A DNA stretch of 14,733 nucleotides from Candidatus Woesearchaeota archaeon (GTDB lineage Archaea; Nanobdellota; Nanobdellia; Woesearchaeales; BM511), in assembly GCA_018221175.1 (NCBI GenBank), contig JAAOYE010000084.1, positions 1 to 14,733 on the forward strand, given 5' to 3'. The notes beneath the pieces were generated by a model. That model searched no databases and was not told the origin of the DNA. It was given only the letters and a program-made list of their open reading frames with translations. The number at the start of each line of letters is the position of its first letter. Position 1 is the first letter of the stretch. This document shows positions 1 to 6,116 of the stretch, piece after piece. Position numbers and translations under genes: made by a program.

Positions 1-2102
1 CCATATGCTGTGATGTATGCGTATTTTCCAGCCACAAAAACATCCCATGGACTATTTAATTGTGCTCCTCCTACTCCATCTGATAAGTTCCCTGCATGTT
101 TTGGCGTTCCTGCTGTTTGCAAAAAGTTCCCTCCTCCTAGAGTTAGTTTTTCAGTTGGATTGCTTATGCCTATGCCGACGTTTCCATCAACGATAAGATT
201 ATCAGTTCCAGGGTCTGATATTCCGCCAATGTGGATTCCTCCGCTTGCTGTGATGTAGTCTGTGACATCCATTTGATTGAAGTCTACGTTGCTTGTAATA
301 TTTAAGTGCTGGCCTGTGTTAAATGCTAATTGGGTGTCTCCTATCGCATCATTTGTTACAGCCACTGTTTTTGTAGCTCCTTCGCCATCTGCACCAGTTA
401 CTGTTATGGCAGTACCTCCAGATACATTTGCTACATAATTTCCTGATGTTTCGGTTGTAAGTGCGATTACCCCATCATTTATTATTCCTATGTCTGCTTC
501 TGATATCGGTGTTGTTCCAAAGGTTATGTCTCCTCCTGCTACTGTAAGGTCGCCTGCTGAAGATATTGAGATATAGCCTGAACCAACGTAAATACGCATG
601 CTCCCACCGGAGTCTAATAGTTGCAGTCCTCCTCTAAAAGTATTGCTTGATTCGCCGTAAGCTAACCAAGTAGCAGAAGTTGAGGTTCCCATTGTTGTTT
701 TCCATCCAGCAGTCGGGACTGTGCCCCACGAAGTAGAAGTGCCAGTTACGCTTGTTTCACCTGTAAAAGCAGGTCCAGCGCTAAAAACCCAATTTCCAGT
801 ACTCCCTGTTTCGTCAGAAACTTTATTAGCCCAATTTGCAGATGTTGTAGAATCAATTGTGCATCCATCTTCTAATCCTGTGCATGTCCAGTCTCCAAAG
901 TCTTCAGCTGTCATTTCTGTGTCGTCTACTGATGCTCCAAATGTTGATCCACCCCCATCACTAACTATTCCAGCTGCTGTTCTGCATGTTGTTGCAGCTT
1001 CTCCTCTAAGATATTCTCCATCAAGACATAGTGTTTTAGCGTTTGTGTCATTTGCAGCTGCTGCCCAGCTTGCTTTGCAGTCGCTAGCGATGCATAGTTG
1101 GTTTGCGTCAAGCCATCCGGTTACATTTGCATTTCCTGGTCCTGGGTCTGTGCATACTGTGTCTGTGTCTATGCATAGGCCTCCTGTGATGTGTAGTTTT
1201 GTGTCTGGTCCTGTGTTTCCAATCCCAACAAGTCCGCTTATTGAATTTACAAATAAACTTCCACTTCCAATATCAACATTTAAGCTGGTGTTTGTGGTTG
1301 TTCCATCTGATGACCATCCATTATCACTTGCAGTTATTTTATTATCAATAGTGGTGTTTAAAACACTTTCGTCTAGTCCAAAGATTGTTCCTGTTAGTGT
1401 TAGGTATTTGTCGTTTTCTGTGTATGTTGTATCATCATCAACTCCGCAAACCATATTTCCAGAGCCGTCAGTTTCAAGTGCTTGTGAACATGATGTAATA
1501 TTGGTTCTAATTGTTCCATTAACCTCGAGTTTTGCTCCAGGACTCGTTGTTCCTATTCCTACACTGTCTCCAGTGTTGTAAAGATACACGTCTGTCCCGC
1601 TTTTGTTCCATCCAGAGGATGCACTTGCGCCTTGACTTGCTTCTTCACAAACAACGCTTCCATCTTCATTTATTTGTCTCAAATACCATCCTGCACCGCA
1701 CGCACTTGTCACTCTTTGTTGAATTTCAGAAGTATTTATGCTGACATTGCTTATTGTTCCAACACCAGCTTCAAGTTCTACTCTGTCTGAACCGCTCCAA
1801 TTAATGTCTTGTCCATTCACATCCATATCTAAAAAGTATCTTCTTCCATAAATAATATTAAGTGCATTGCCGCTGCCAAGAACAACGTCAAAATATCCAT
1901 TAATAATTGAGTCAGTAAAAGTATCGCTCCAAACAAGGCTTCCTCCAGCTGCCTGGTCATAAAGATAAACAGTGATGTTGCCAGAACTAAGCGCCTGCCC
2001 ATTTTGTCCAATCCTTCCTTGATAAGTAATTAGCTGTGAAGCAAAAACAGGCGCTAACGCTAAAAAAAACACCAGAAATATTACTATGCTTCTTTTATTC
2101 AA
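1..2102 (-). CDS. Large secreted modular surface protein, N-terminal part (runs off left edge)
   Basis: An uninterrupted minus-strand frame runs from a TTG at 2102 to the window edge, giving 700 codons with no stop. The start is chosen because a GGTGGA motif lies six bases upstream and the product opens with a classical signal peptide (MNKRSIVIFLVFF, then LALAPVFA before SQ). Residues about 21-120 (SQLITYQGR, GGSLVWSDTF, NGYFDVVLGSG) resemble the beta-rich N-terminal domain often found in secreted proteins with endosialidase-chaperone-type tails. Three VGIG repeats follow near residues 180 (VGIGTTSPGAKLEV), 290 (VGIGNTGPDTKLHI) and 645 (VGIGISNPTEKLTL), separated by Gly/Thr/Asn-rich and Cys-containing stretches. 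The last visible residues (SPWDVFVAGKYAYITAY) look like the start of an LVIVD-type beta-propeller repeat. It is probably exported and displayed at the cell surface. No enzymatic motif is visible, and the true C-terminus is outside the window. Confidence 0.8.
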   Translation of the reverse strand, partial: MNKRSIVIFLVFFLALAPVFASQLITYQGRIGQNGQALSSGNITVYLYDQAAGGSLVWSDTFTDSIINGYFDVVLGSGNALNIIYGRRYFLDMDVNGQDINWSGSDRVELEAGVGTISNVSINTSEIQQRVTSACGAGWYLRQINEDGSVVCEEASQGASASSGWNKSGTDVYLYNTGDSVGIGTTSPGAKLEVNGTIRTNITSCSQALETDGSGNMVCGVDDDTTYTENDKYLTLTGTIFGLDESVLNTTIDNKITASDNGWSSDGTTTNTSLNVDIGSGSLFVNSISGLVGIGNTGPDTKLHITGGLCIDTDTVCTDPGPGNANVTGWLDANQLCIASDCKASWAAAANDTNAKTLCLDGEYLRGEAATTCRTAAGIVSDGGGSTFGASVDDTEMTAEDFGDWTCTGLEDGCTIDSTTSANWANKVSDETGSTGNWVFSAGPAFTGETSVTGTSTSWGTVPTAGWKTTMGTSTSATWLAYGESSNTFRGGLQLLDSGGSMRIYVGSGYISISSAGDLTVAGGDITFGTTPISEADIGIINDGVIALTTETSGNYVANVSGGTAITVTGADGEGATKTVAVTNDAIGDTQLAFNTGQHLNITSNVDFNQMDVTDYITASGGIHIGGISDPGTDNLIVDGNVGIGISNPTEKLTLGGGNFLQTAGTPKHAGNLSDGVGGAQLNSPWDVFVAGKYAYITAY

Positions 2103-2150
2103 AAAAGTCCACCATTATCCTCTTTTTTTATACCTAAAATTCTTAGAAAA

Positions 2151-2163
2151 CCTATATATAAAA
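2151..2163 (-). promoter_or_regulatory. TATA box (box A) for the secreted protein gene
   Basis: On the minus strand this reads TTTTATATATAGG. Initiation about 25 bases downstream (near 2130) would leave a leader of roughly 28 bases that contains the GGTGGA ribosome binding site for the TTG start at 2102. Confidence 0.5.
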
Positions 2164-2195
2164 CTATCGAAATTGTGAAAACAATTTCGAAGTTT
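2161..2195. repeat. Inverted repeat between divergent genes, candidate operator
   Basis: A perfect 10-bp dyad (tcgaaattgt at 2167-2176, acaatttcga at 2181-2190) flanks gaaa. After one bulged base (2166) it extends by five pairs (aaact at 2161-2165, agttt at 2191-2195). It lies upstream of the inferred transcription starts of both flanking genes and touches the minus-strand TATA box. This fits a protein-binding operator better than a terminator, because no T-run follows. Confidence 0.45.
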
Positions 2196-2238
2196 TATGC
2201 TCAAAAATAAATTTTTGCTGTATAAACCTATCGGAATG

Positions 2239-2247
2239 TTTTTAAAC
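2239..2247 (+). promoter_or_regulatory. Box A promoter for the HIT gene pair
   Basis: TTTTTAAAC is centred about 26 bases before the ATG at 2269, so transcription probably starts at or next to the start codon (leaderless mRNA). The same core occurs before EF-1alpha (10043) and the tRNA genes. Confidence 0.5.
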
Positions 2248-2268
2248 AACATTAACAAAAACTTTCGC

Positions 2269-3117
2269 ATGGCCACAGAAGAAGAACTAAAAAACATGAC
2301 GTCAGAGCAAATCGCAGAGCTCCAAAAGCAAAACTGCATTTTTTGCAAAATCATCAGCAAAGAAATACCTTCAAAAGTTGTTCATGACGACGAACTTTGC
2401 ATTGCAATCCTTGACATAAACCCTGCAAATGAAGGCCACACACTCATAATTCCAAAAGAGCATTATCAGATAATGCCACAAGTCCCAGGAGACACGCTTG
2501 GACACATGTTCAATATTTCAAAAAAGATTTCTAAAGCGCTTTTGATGTCAGCACTTTCAAAGTCAACAAGCATCTTTGTGGCAAACGGTGCTGCTGCAGG
2601 ACAAAAATCCCCGCATTTCATGATACATGTGATTCCAAGACAAGACAAAAACGAATTTTTCACACTTCAAGGAAAAGAAACATCAGCATCTGACCTTGAC
2701 CAAATGCAAAAATCGCTTACTGCAAAGCTTCAGCAGATCCTTGGCAAAAACACAATACAAGAAACCAAGCCAGAACAGCAACTTCCAGAAACACAGCCTG
2801 CACAAGCACCACAAGAATTCTCGACGCTTCCAGAGATAAAAGAAGAAAGCGAATTAGCTAGCCCAGAGTCAGAGGAAGAAAAAGACCAAAGAAAAATCCA
2901 TAAAACAGGCATAAAAAAAGAAAAAGGATACCTTTACTATGTTGACAAAGAAGGGGATGTGGCAAGAACACCTATGAAATGGAAAAAAGATAATGAGAAA
3001 AAACAAGAGCCAAAAGAGGAAACTAAAGAACAAAGCAGCGAAACTGCCAGTGCAAAGAAACCGGAAAATACAGATCTTGACAAAATCTCAAATTTATTTT
3101 TGGGAGGGCAAAAATGA
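2269..3117 (+). CDS. HIT-domain protein with charged C-terminal extension; nucleophile His replaced
   Basis: This is a 282-residue protein. The HIT domain spans about residues 20-130: CIFC at 23-26, the conserved NEGHTLIIPKEH stretch, and a degenerate signature KSPHFMIHVIPR. In the family motif H-x-H-x-H the middle His is the nucleophile; here the three positions are H116, M118 and H120, so nucleotide-hydrolase or transferase activity is probably lost. The CxxC and first His, which can bind zinc in this family, remain. Residues 160-282 form a low-complexity P/E/K/Q-rich tail containing GYLYYVDKEGDVARTPM (220-236), a motif I recall from DPANN proteins, and a QSSETA repeat shared with the eL8 tail. 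The ATG at 2269 is preferred over 2197 because family homology begins after it and a box A sits at leaderless distance. Its stop overlaps the next start (ATGA), implying co-expression with that HIT gene. Confidence 0.85.
   Translation: MATEEELKNMTSEQIAELQKQNCIFCKIISKEIPSKVVHDDELCIAILDINPANEGHTLIIPKEHYQIMPQVPGDTLGHMFNISKKISKALLMSALSKSTSIFVANGAAAGQKSPHFMIHVIPRQDKNEFFTLQGKETSASDLDQMQKSLTAKLQQILGKNTIQETKPEQQLPETQPAQAPQEFSTLPEIKEESELASPESEEEKDQRKIHKTGIKKEKGYLYYVDKEGDVARTPMKWKKDNEKKQEPKEETKEQSSETASAKKPENTDLDKISNLFLGGQK
3031..3070 (+). repeat. Copy C of a 40-bp dispersed coding repeat (HIT protein tail)
   Basis: This tract encodes QSSETASAKKPEN. It matches two tracts in the eL8 tail (6441-6480 and 6642-6681) at roughly 34-35 of 40 bases, including identical caaagcag and aaaccggaaaa blocks in the same frame. 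Confidence 0.65.
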
Positions 3118-3632
3118 CTGCGTGCGACATTTGTGAAATGATTGCAAAAAAAGACGACTTTAAAGTTGTCTATGAAGATGACAAAGTAGTCGCTTTGCTA
3201 CACGAAACGCCAGCATTCATTGGACACACACTGCTTTTTACAAAAGAGCATTTTAGAATAATCGAAGAACTTTCTGACGAACTCACATCGCATGTTTTTA
3301 ATGTCGCAAACAAAATCTCAACAGCGATATTTGAAGCATTAAATGTTCACGGCACAAATATTTTAGTAAACAACGGCGCAGACGCAGGTCAAACGCATGC
3401 TCATTTCGGAGTTAATATAATTCCTAGAACAGAACAAGACGGCATAAGTCTAGAGTGGCCAATGCAACAAGCTGACCCAAAGAAGCTTGAAGACACATCC
3501 AAATTATTAAATGATTTTGTGATGCAGGCAGTCTCTGGTGCTGGCGTGGAAAAAACAGTTAAAATGGATGATGTAGTGATTAAAAGCGATGAAGATGATT
3601 ATATGATTAAACAATTAAAAAGAATGCCTTAA
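3114..3632 (+). CDS. Second HIT-domain protein, catalytic His positions replaced
   Basis: This 172-residue protein has a HIT domain over about residues 1-110: CDIC at 4-7, AFIGHTLLFTKEH in the middle, and THAHFGVNIIPR at 94-105. Anchored on the conserved PR, the motif positions are H97, G99 and N101, so both the nucleophile and the third His are absent. The CxxC and first His are kept, as in the upstream gene. The C-terminal 60 residues have no recognisable domain. The start overlaps the upstream stop by one ATGA, so the two products are translationally coupled. A heterodimer of two non-catalytic HIT subunits is possible but is inference, since HIT proteins are normally homodimers. Nucleotide or protein binding is the likeliest retained role. 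Confidence 0.8.
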   Translation: MTACDICEMIAKKDDFKVVYEDDKVVALLHETPAFIGHTLLFTKEHFRIIEELSDELTSHVFNVANKISTAIFEALNVHGTNILVNNGADAGQTHAHFGVNIIPRTEQDGISLEWPMQQADPKKLEDTSKLLNDFVMQAVSGAGVEKTVKMDDVVIKSDEDDYMIKQLKRMP

Positions 3633-3673
3633 TATTAAAAAATTCAATATACTATAATTATCTTTTAATAGTT

Positions 3674-3712
3674 AGAAATAATAAATTTCTATAAAAATAA
3701 AAAAATATTTTT
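3674..3712. terminator. AT-rich terminator region between convergent genes
   Basis: The gap between the HIT pair (stop 3632) and the pilin gene (stop at 3713 on the other strand) holds a short dyad (agaaat 3674-3679, atttct 3685-3690) and a palindromic A5-T-A-T5 tract at 3701-3712. It supplies T-runs in both directions, as expected of archaeal termination. Confidence 0.4.
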
Positions 3713-4243
3713 CTATGTGCAAGTGTCAATTTCGCTGATGTCTCTTGTAATTGCTACATCCGAACAGATCGTGTCTCCTTTACCAGGTGCGCCCTGAATG
3801 ACTGGTTCAATAATGTACTGGTCAACATCATTGGTAGGGTCTGTAACTGTGCCTGCAGGGTAAAAAGTGAACTCTTTATACGCGTTTTTTGCAAGACCAG
3901 TATTGTCAACAGAAGAGTTTTGGTAAATAGAGCCGTTTTTTAAGATAACTGTAAACTGAAAGTCTTTTATATTAACTGTCCCCACGTTATGAAGCAAAGC
4001 CACAACCTCTCCTTGTGAAGCTGAATCATTGTAGCAGATCTTGTAAGAGTTTTGGATGACTGGGATGTCTATATCCAAATCAGCACCGCACGCAATCCTT
4101 GTAGCTTTTTCCTGTGCAGTCTCCAAATTTGTGTCTGTAAGGCTTCGAATAAATGCCATTGTTGTTGCGCCAATAGCAATAGTGATTACAACAAGAAGTA
4201 CAGCTGCAATGATTGGTGATACAGCCCTTTTTCCTTTAAACAT
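3713..4243 (-). CDS. Type IV pilin-like protein with class III signal peptide
   Basis: This is a 176-residue secreted structural subunit. The N-terminus MFKGKRAVSPIIAAVLLVV is a typical archaeal class III prepilin signal: a short basic leader, a cleavage site around the Ala-Val junction (RA then VSPII), and a hydrophobic helix of about 20 residues that would form the filament core. The rest is a beta-rich, Asn/Thr/Asp-rich globular head with four cysteines (at ACG, ICY, ICS and TCT). I chose the ATG at 4243. The GTG twelve bases upstream lies inside GAGGTGA, which is better read as the ribosome binding site eight bases before the ATG. The prepilin peptidase gene lies just upstream on the same strand, matching substrate to enzyme. 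No assembly ATPase or membrane platform gene is visible, so whether it builds a pilus, an adhesin or an archaellum-like fibre is open. Confidence 0.85.
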   Translation of the reverse strand: MFKGKRAVSPIIAAVLLVVITIAIGATTMAFIRSLTDTNLETAQEKATRIACGADLDIDIPVIQNSYKICYNDSASQGEVVALLHNVGTVNIKDFQFTVILKNGSIYQNSSVDNTGLAKNAYKEFTFYPAGTVTDPTNDVDQYIIEPVIQGAPGKGDTICSDVAITRDISEIDTCT

Positions 4244-4262
4244 CTTTTTATTCACCTCTTAT

Positions 4263-4282
4263 GATAGCATTAGATAGCATTA
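4263..4282. repeat. Tandem 10-bp repeat in the pilin leader
   Basis: Two exact head-to-tail copies of gatagcatta lie between the pilin box A and its ribosome binding site. Flanking atgata (4261-4266) and tatcat (4281-4286) form a six-base dyad around them. Confidence 0.55.
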
Positions 4283-4316
4283 TCATGAATATCTTAAACA
4301 TTATTCTCTTATAACA

Positions 4317-4327
4317 CCTATAAAAAC
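4317..4327 (-). promoter_or_regulatory. Box A promoter for the pilin gene
   Basis: The minus strand reads GTTTTTATAGG. Initiation about 25 bases downstream would give a leader of roughly 50 bases containing the tandem repeat and the GAGGTGA site. The pilin gene therefore probably has its own promoter, separate from the peptidase. Confidence 0.5.
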
Positions 4328-4382
4328 ATTTCGGTTTTATTAACACTGACAAGCTTTATATTTGTTATCAGTATTAAAAATT

Positions 4383-4404
4383 AGAAAGACATTTTTGTCT
4401 TTCT
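4383..4404 (-). terminator. Hairpin terminator after the prepilin peptidase gene
   Basis: A perfect eight-base stem (agaaagac 4383-4390, gtctttct 4397-4404) with a six-base loop begins eight bases after the peptidase stop. On the minus strand it is followed by TAATTTTTA. It separates the peptidase transcript from the pilin gene. Confidence 0.55.
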
Positions 4405-4411
4405 TAATTGG

Positions 4412-5260
4412 CTATGTTAAAAACAGCAAAAACAGATTCCCATAAAAATATGTGAATATATATGCCAGCAAAAAACTTGGTATGAATGGAAGACCAGTTT
4501 TAATTGTAACACTCTTTACATTTTTCTTGATTAACTCTGCAATTTGTTCTTTTGAAACACCAAGGTCGGCCTTTTTTGATATAACTTTTTTCCCAATTTT
4601 AACGTCCTCAATTATCCAGTCGCCATCAGTTAGCTTTTTTGGGCTTATCTTTTTTATCATGCAGACTTTTTCTATTGCTTTTACATATATCCAAAGATAA
4701 AATGTTGAAAACAGCAAAAACACAAGTGCAAGCAAAGGAATCTTTAAATCGCCAAAAGGAGAAATTATCACTATTAATACCAAAACAACTGTTGTTAAAA
4801 CCACATATTTTCTGGCCTTTGCAATCTTTGTTTTTGTAAGAAGCTTAATCATCTCTTCTCCAAGATTCTTTCTATGAATAAACCCAAGCCCAAACCCCCA
4901 TAAAAGCCCGTAAACAGCGCCTGCAAGCGTCAGGTTAAAGACAAAGGCAACAAAAAAATCATTAAGACTAAACGAAGCGCCAATAATCGCTCCAATCCCC
5001 ATAAGCATCTTAGCATCACCGCCGCCCCACTGCCCAGAGTAAAACATTAAGATAGATATCACAAAGGCAAGGCCAAAGCCTGTAAGACTAGAAATAATAG
5101 GAAAATAACTAAATGATACAATTGAGCTGATAACAGCAATTCCAAAACCTGCACCAATAAGCGAGAAATTAAGCCAGTCAGGAACCTCCCTGACTTTAAT
5201 ATCAGTAAATGTGCCTATGACAAGCGCGATAAAAACAATTGAGGATTCTAAAAGTGCCAT
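4412..5260 (-). CDS. Archaeal prepilin peptidase (A24 family, PibD/FlaK/EppA type)
   Basis: This 282-residue polytopic membrane aspartyl protease removes the short leader from class III prepilins at the cytoplasmic face of the membrane. The two catalytic motifs are visible: TDIKVREVPDW with Asp20 and WGGGDAKML with Asp82 (the GxGD motif). Hydrophobic helices occupy the N-terminal half, with two more around residues 150-195. A soluble, Lys-rich segment of about 60 residues (KKISPKKLTDGDWI onward) then precedes a final GLPFIPSFLLAYIF helix, a C-terminal arrangement seen in longer archaeal members. The ATG at 5260 lies about 29 bases from the centre of a TATA tract, so the mRNA is probably leaderless. 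The adjacent pilin gene is its obvious substrate. Confidence 0.9.
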   Translation of the reverse strand: MALLESSIVFIALVIGTFTDIKVREVPDWLNFSLIGAGFGIAVISSIVSFSYFPIISSLTGFGLAFVISILMFYSGQWGGGDAKMLMGIGAIIGASFSLNDFFVAFVFNLTLAGAVYGLLWGFGLGFIHRKNLGEEMIKLLTKTKIAKARKYVVLTTVVLVLIVIISPFGDLKIPLLALVFLLFSTFYLWIYVKAIEKVCMIKKISPKKLTDGDWIIEDVKIGKKVISKKADLGVSKEQIAELIKKNVKSVTIKTGLPFIPSFLLAYIFTYFYGNLFLLFLT

Positions 5261-5282
5261 TATACAGTGAAAAAAAGAAGAA

Positions 5283-5297
5283 GGTTTATATATATTT
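5283..5297. promoter_or_regulatory. Shared TATA tract serving two divergent leaderless genes
   Basis: A near-symmetrical gtttatatatatttt tract is the only good box A in the 54 bases between the peptidase ATG (5260, minus) and the cis-prenyltransferase-like ATG (5315, plus). It lies about 25-29 bases from each, the usual archaeal TATA-to-start distance. Neither start has a ribosome binding site. Confidence 0.5.
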
Positions 5298-5314
5298 TTT
5301 TAATCTTCTTATAA

Positions 5315-5992
5315 ATGAAAAGGCTAAAAAAAGTGCTTACACCAAAAATAAAAATATTTTCAAAAAATATTCCAAAACATGTAATTGTAAATCTTTTCTC
5401 ATCAAAAACGCCTTCAAAAGAGCTTTTTATAAAACGATTAAAGACTGCAGAACAAATAATTTTTTTGCAGCCAAAGCTAAAAATCCCAATTCTTACAATA
5501 AACTTAATGTCAAAAAAATACCTGCCAGAATATTTGGATATATTAGTTGAGTACTTCTATAAGCTGAAAAAAAGCATGATTATCCATCAAAACAGTGTTA
5601 GAATCTCTGCGCTTGGCAAATGGTATGACCTTCCTGGGAGAGTTGTTGAGCCTATAAAAGAGGTGATAGATGATACAAAAGATTATGACAATTTCTTTTT
5701 GAACTTTTGCATAAATTATAGCCCTAGAGAAGAAATTACTGACGCTTCAAAAATTATTGCAAGAAAAATAGAAGTGAAAAAATTATCCTTGGAAAACGTG
5801 GACAACAAAGAAGTCAAAGACAATCTCTACAGTTCCAGCTTTTTGCCAGCAGAACTAATTATTGAGCAGGGAGACAAGTTTTCAGGGACGCTTCTTTGGG
5901 ACAGCGTAGGAGCAAAGCTTCACACCAACAAAAGCAAAACCTTTACCAAAAGAGACTTTCTAAAAGTGATTCGAGACTTCCAAAAAAAGTAA
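5315..5992 (+). CDS. Cis-prenyltransferase (UppS)-like protein lacking catalytic residues
   Basis: This 225-residue protein aligns end to end with the undecaprenyl diphosphate synthase family. PKHVIVNLFS (20-29) occupies the place of the substrate P-loop. ILTINLMSKKYL, VRISALGKW (95-103) and FFLNFCINYSPREEI (127-141) match the conserved core, the last corresponding to INYGGRxEI. TLLWDSVGAKLH (192-203) followed by FTKRDFLKVIRDFQ (210-223) matches the LLWQ...F...DL..AI..Y end. The catalytic MDGNRR sequence is absent (VNLFSS instead), and the RTSGExR diphosphate-binding segment is replaced by IIEQGDKFS. By family knowledge it should not condense isopentenyl diphosphate alone. It may be the non-catalytic partner of a two-subunit enzyme (as NgBR/Nus1 is) making the lipid carrier for glycosylation, or a repurposed binding protein. 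The ATG is chosen by its distance from the TATA tract. Confidence 0.75.
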   Translation: MKRLKKVLTPKIKIFSKNIPKHVIVNLFSSKTPSKELFIKRLKTAEQIIFLQPKLKIPILTINLMSKKYLPEYLDILVEYFYKLKKSMIIHQNSVRISALGKWYDLPGRVVEPIKEVIDDTKDYDNFFLNFCINYSPREEITDASKIIARKIEVKKLSLENVDNKEVKDNLYSSSFLPAELIIEQGDKFSGTLLWDSVGAKLHTNKSKTFTKRDFLKVIRDFQKK

Positions 5993-5993
5993 A

Positions 5994-6002
5994 GCTTATA
6001 AA
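5994..6002 (+). promoter_or_regulatory. Box A promoter for the eL8 operon
   Basis: GCTTATAAA begins two bases after the preceding stop codon. Initiation about 25 bases later would give an eL8 leader of roughly 95 bases, long for this window, where other mRNAs look leaderless. Confidence 0.5.
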
Positions 6003-6032
6003 GCAACACAAATTTCTAGCACGTACCAGTGA

Positions 6033-6059
6033 TTGATGAAGACAAAACATCGTCTGAGG
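6033..6059 (+). promoter_or_regulatory. K-turn-like element in the eL8 leader, candidate autoregulatory site
   Basis: The leader contains TGATGA (6034-6039) and CTGA (6054-6057). They can form a kink-turn: bulge GAT (6035-6037), tandem GA pairs (6038-6039 with 6056-6057), and a four-base stem agac (6040-6043) with gtct (6052-6055). The outer stem is weak (two U-G pairs). eL8/L7Ae binds K-turns, and autogenous control by a K-turn in its own leader is known in archaea, so the location is meaningful. Confidence 0.45.
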
Positions 6060-6088
6060 GAGGTATTAAAATTCTCAATTTTTACCTC
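6060..6088 (+). promoter_or_regulatory. Leader hairpin upstream of eL8
   Basis: gaggta (6060-6065) pairs with tacctc (6083-6088), and aaattt-type arms at 6068-6073 and 6077-6082 continue the stem to a ctc loop with a two-base bulge. This makes a 12-bp hairpin between the K-turn-like element and the GGAGG ribosome binding site at about 6105-6109. It may be part of a translational switch. Confidence 0.4.
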
Positions 6089-6116
6089 ACAAAATATAAC
6101 AAATGGAGGAATAAAC

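Noticed and set aside
721..1581. 286-codon plus-strand open frame
   Set aside because: It lies antisense to the secreted protein, whose minus-strand frame has a signal peptide, VGIG repeats and no stop. The plus product is a Val/Ser/Pro-rich shadow without any motif.
2103..2115. ATG at 2115 as start of the secreted protein
   Set aside because: It reads six codons to a TAA and is out of frame with the signal peptide. The in-frame TTG at 2102 has GGTGGA at correct spacing.
2197..2268. Upstream ATG giving 24 more residues on the first HIT protein
   Set aside because: The extra residues are encoded across the box A at 2239-2247, lack family similarity and have no ribosome binding site.
4244..4255. 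GTG start for the pilin at 4255
   Set aside because: The GTG is within GAGGTGA, which is ideally spaced as the ribosome binding site for the ATG at 4243.
6034..6057. Box C/D guide RNA in the eL8 leader
   Set aside because: TGATGA and CTGA are only 14 bases apart, too close for a guide sequence. A K-turn is the better reading.
6033..6116. In-frame ATG at 6033 as the eL8 start
   Set aside because: It lies in the K-turn-like leader with no ribosome binding site, while the ATG at 6117 has GGAGG and matches family N-termini.
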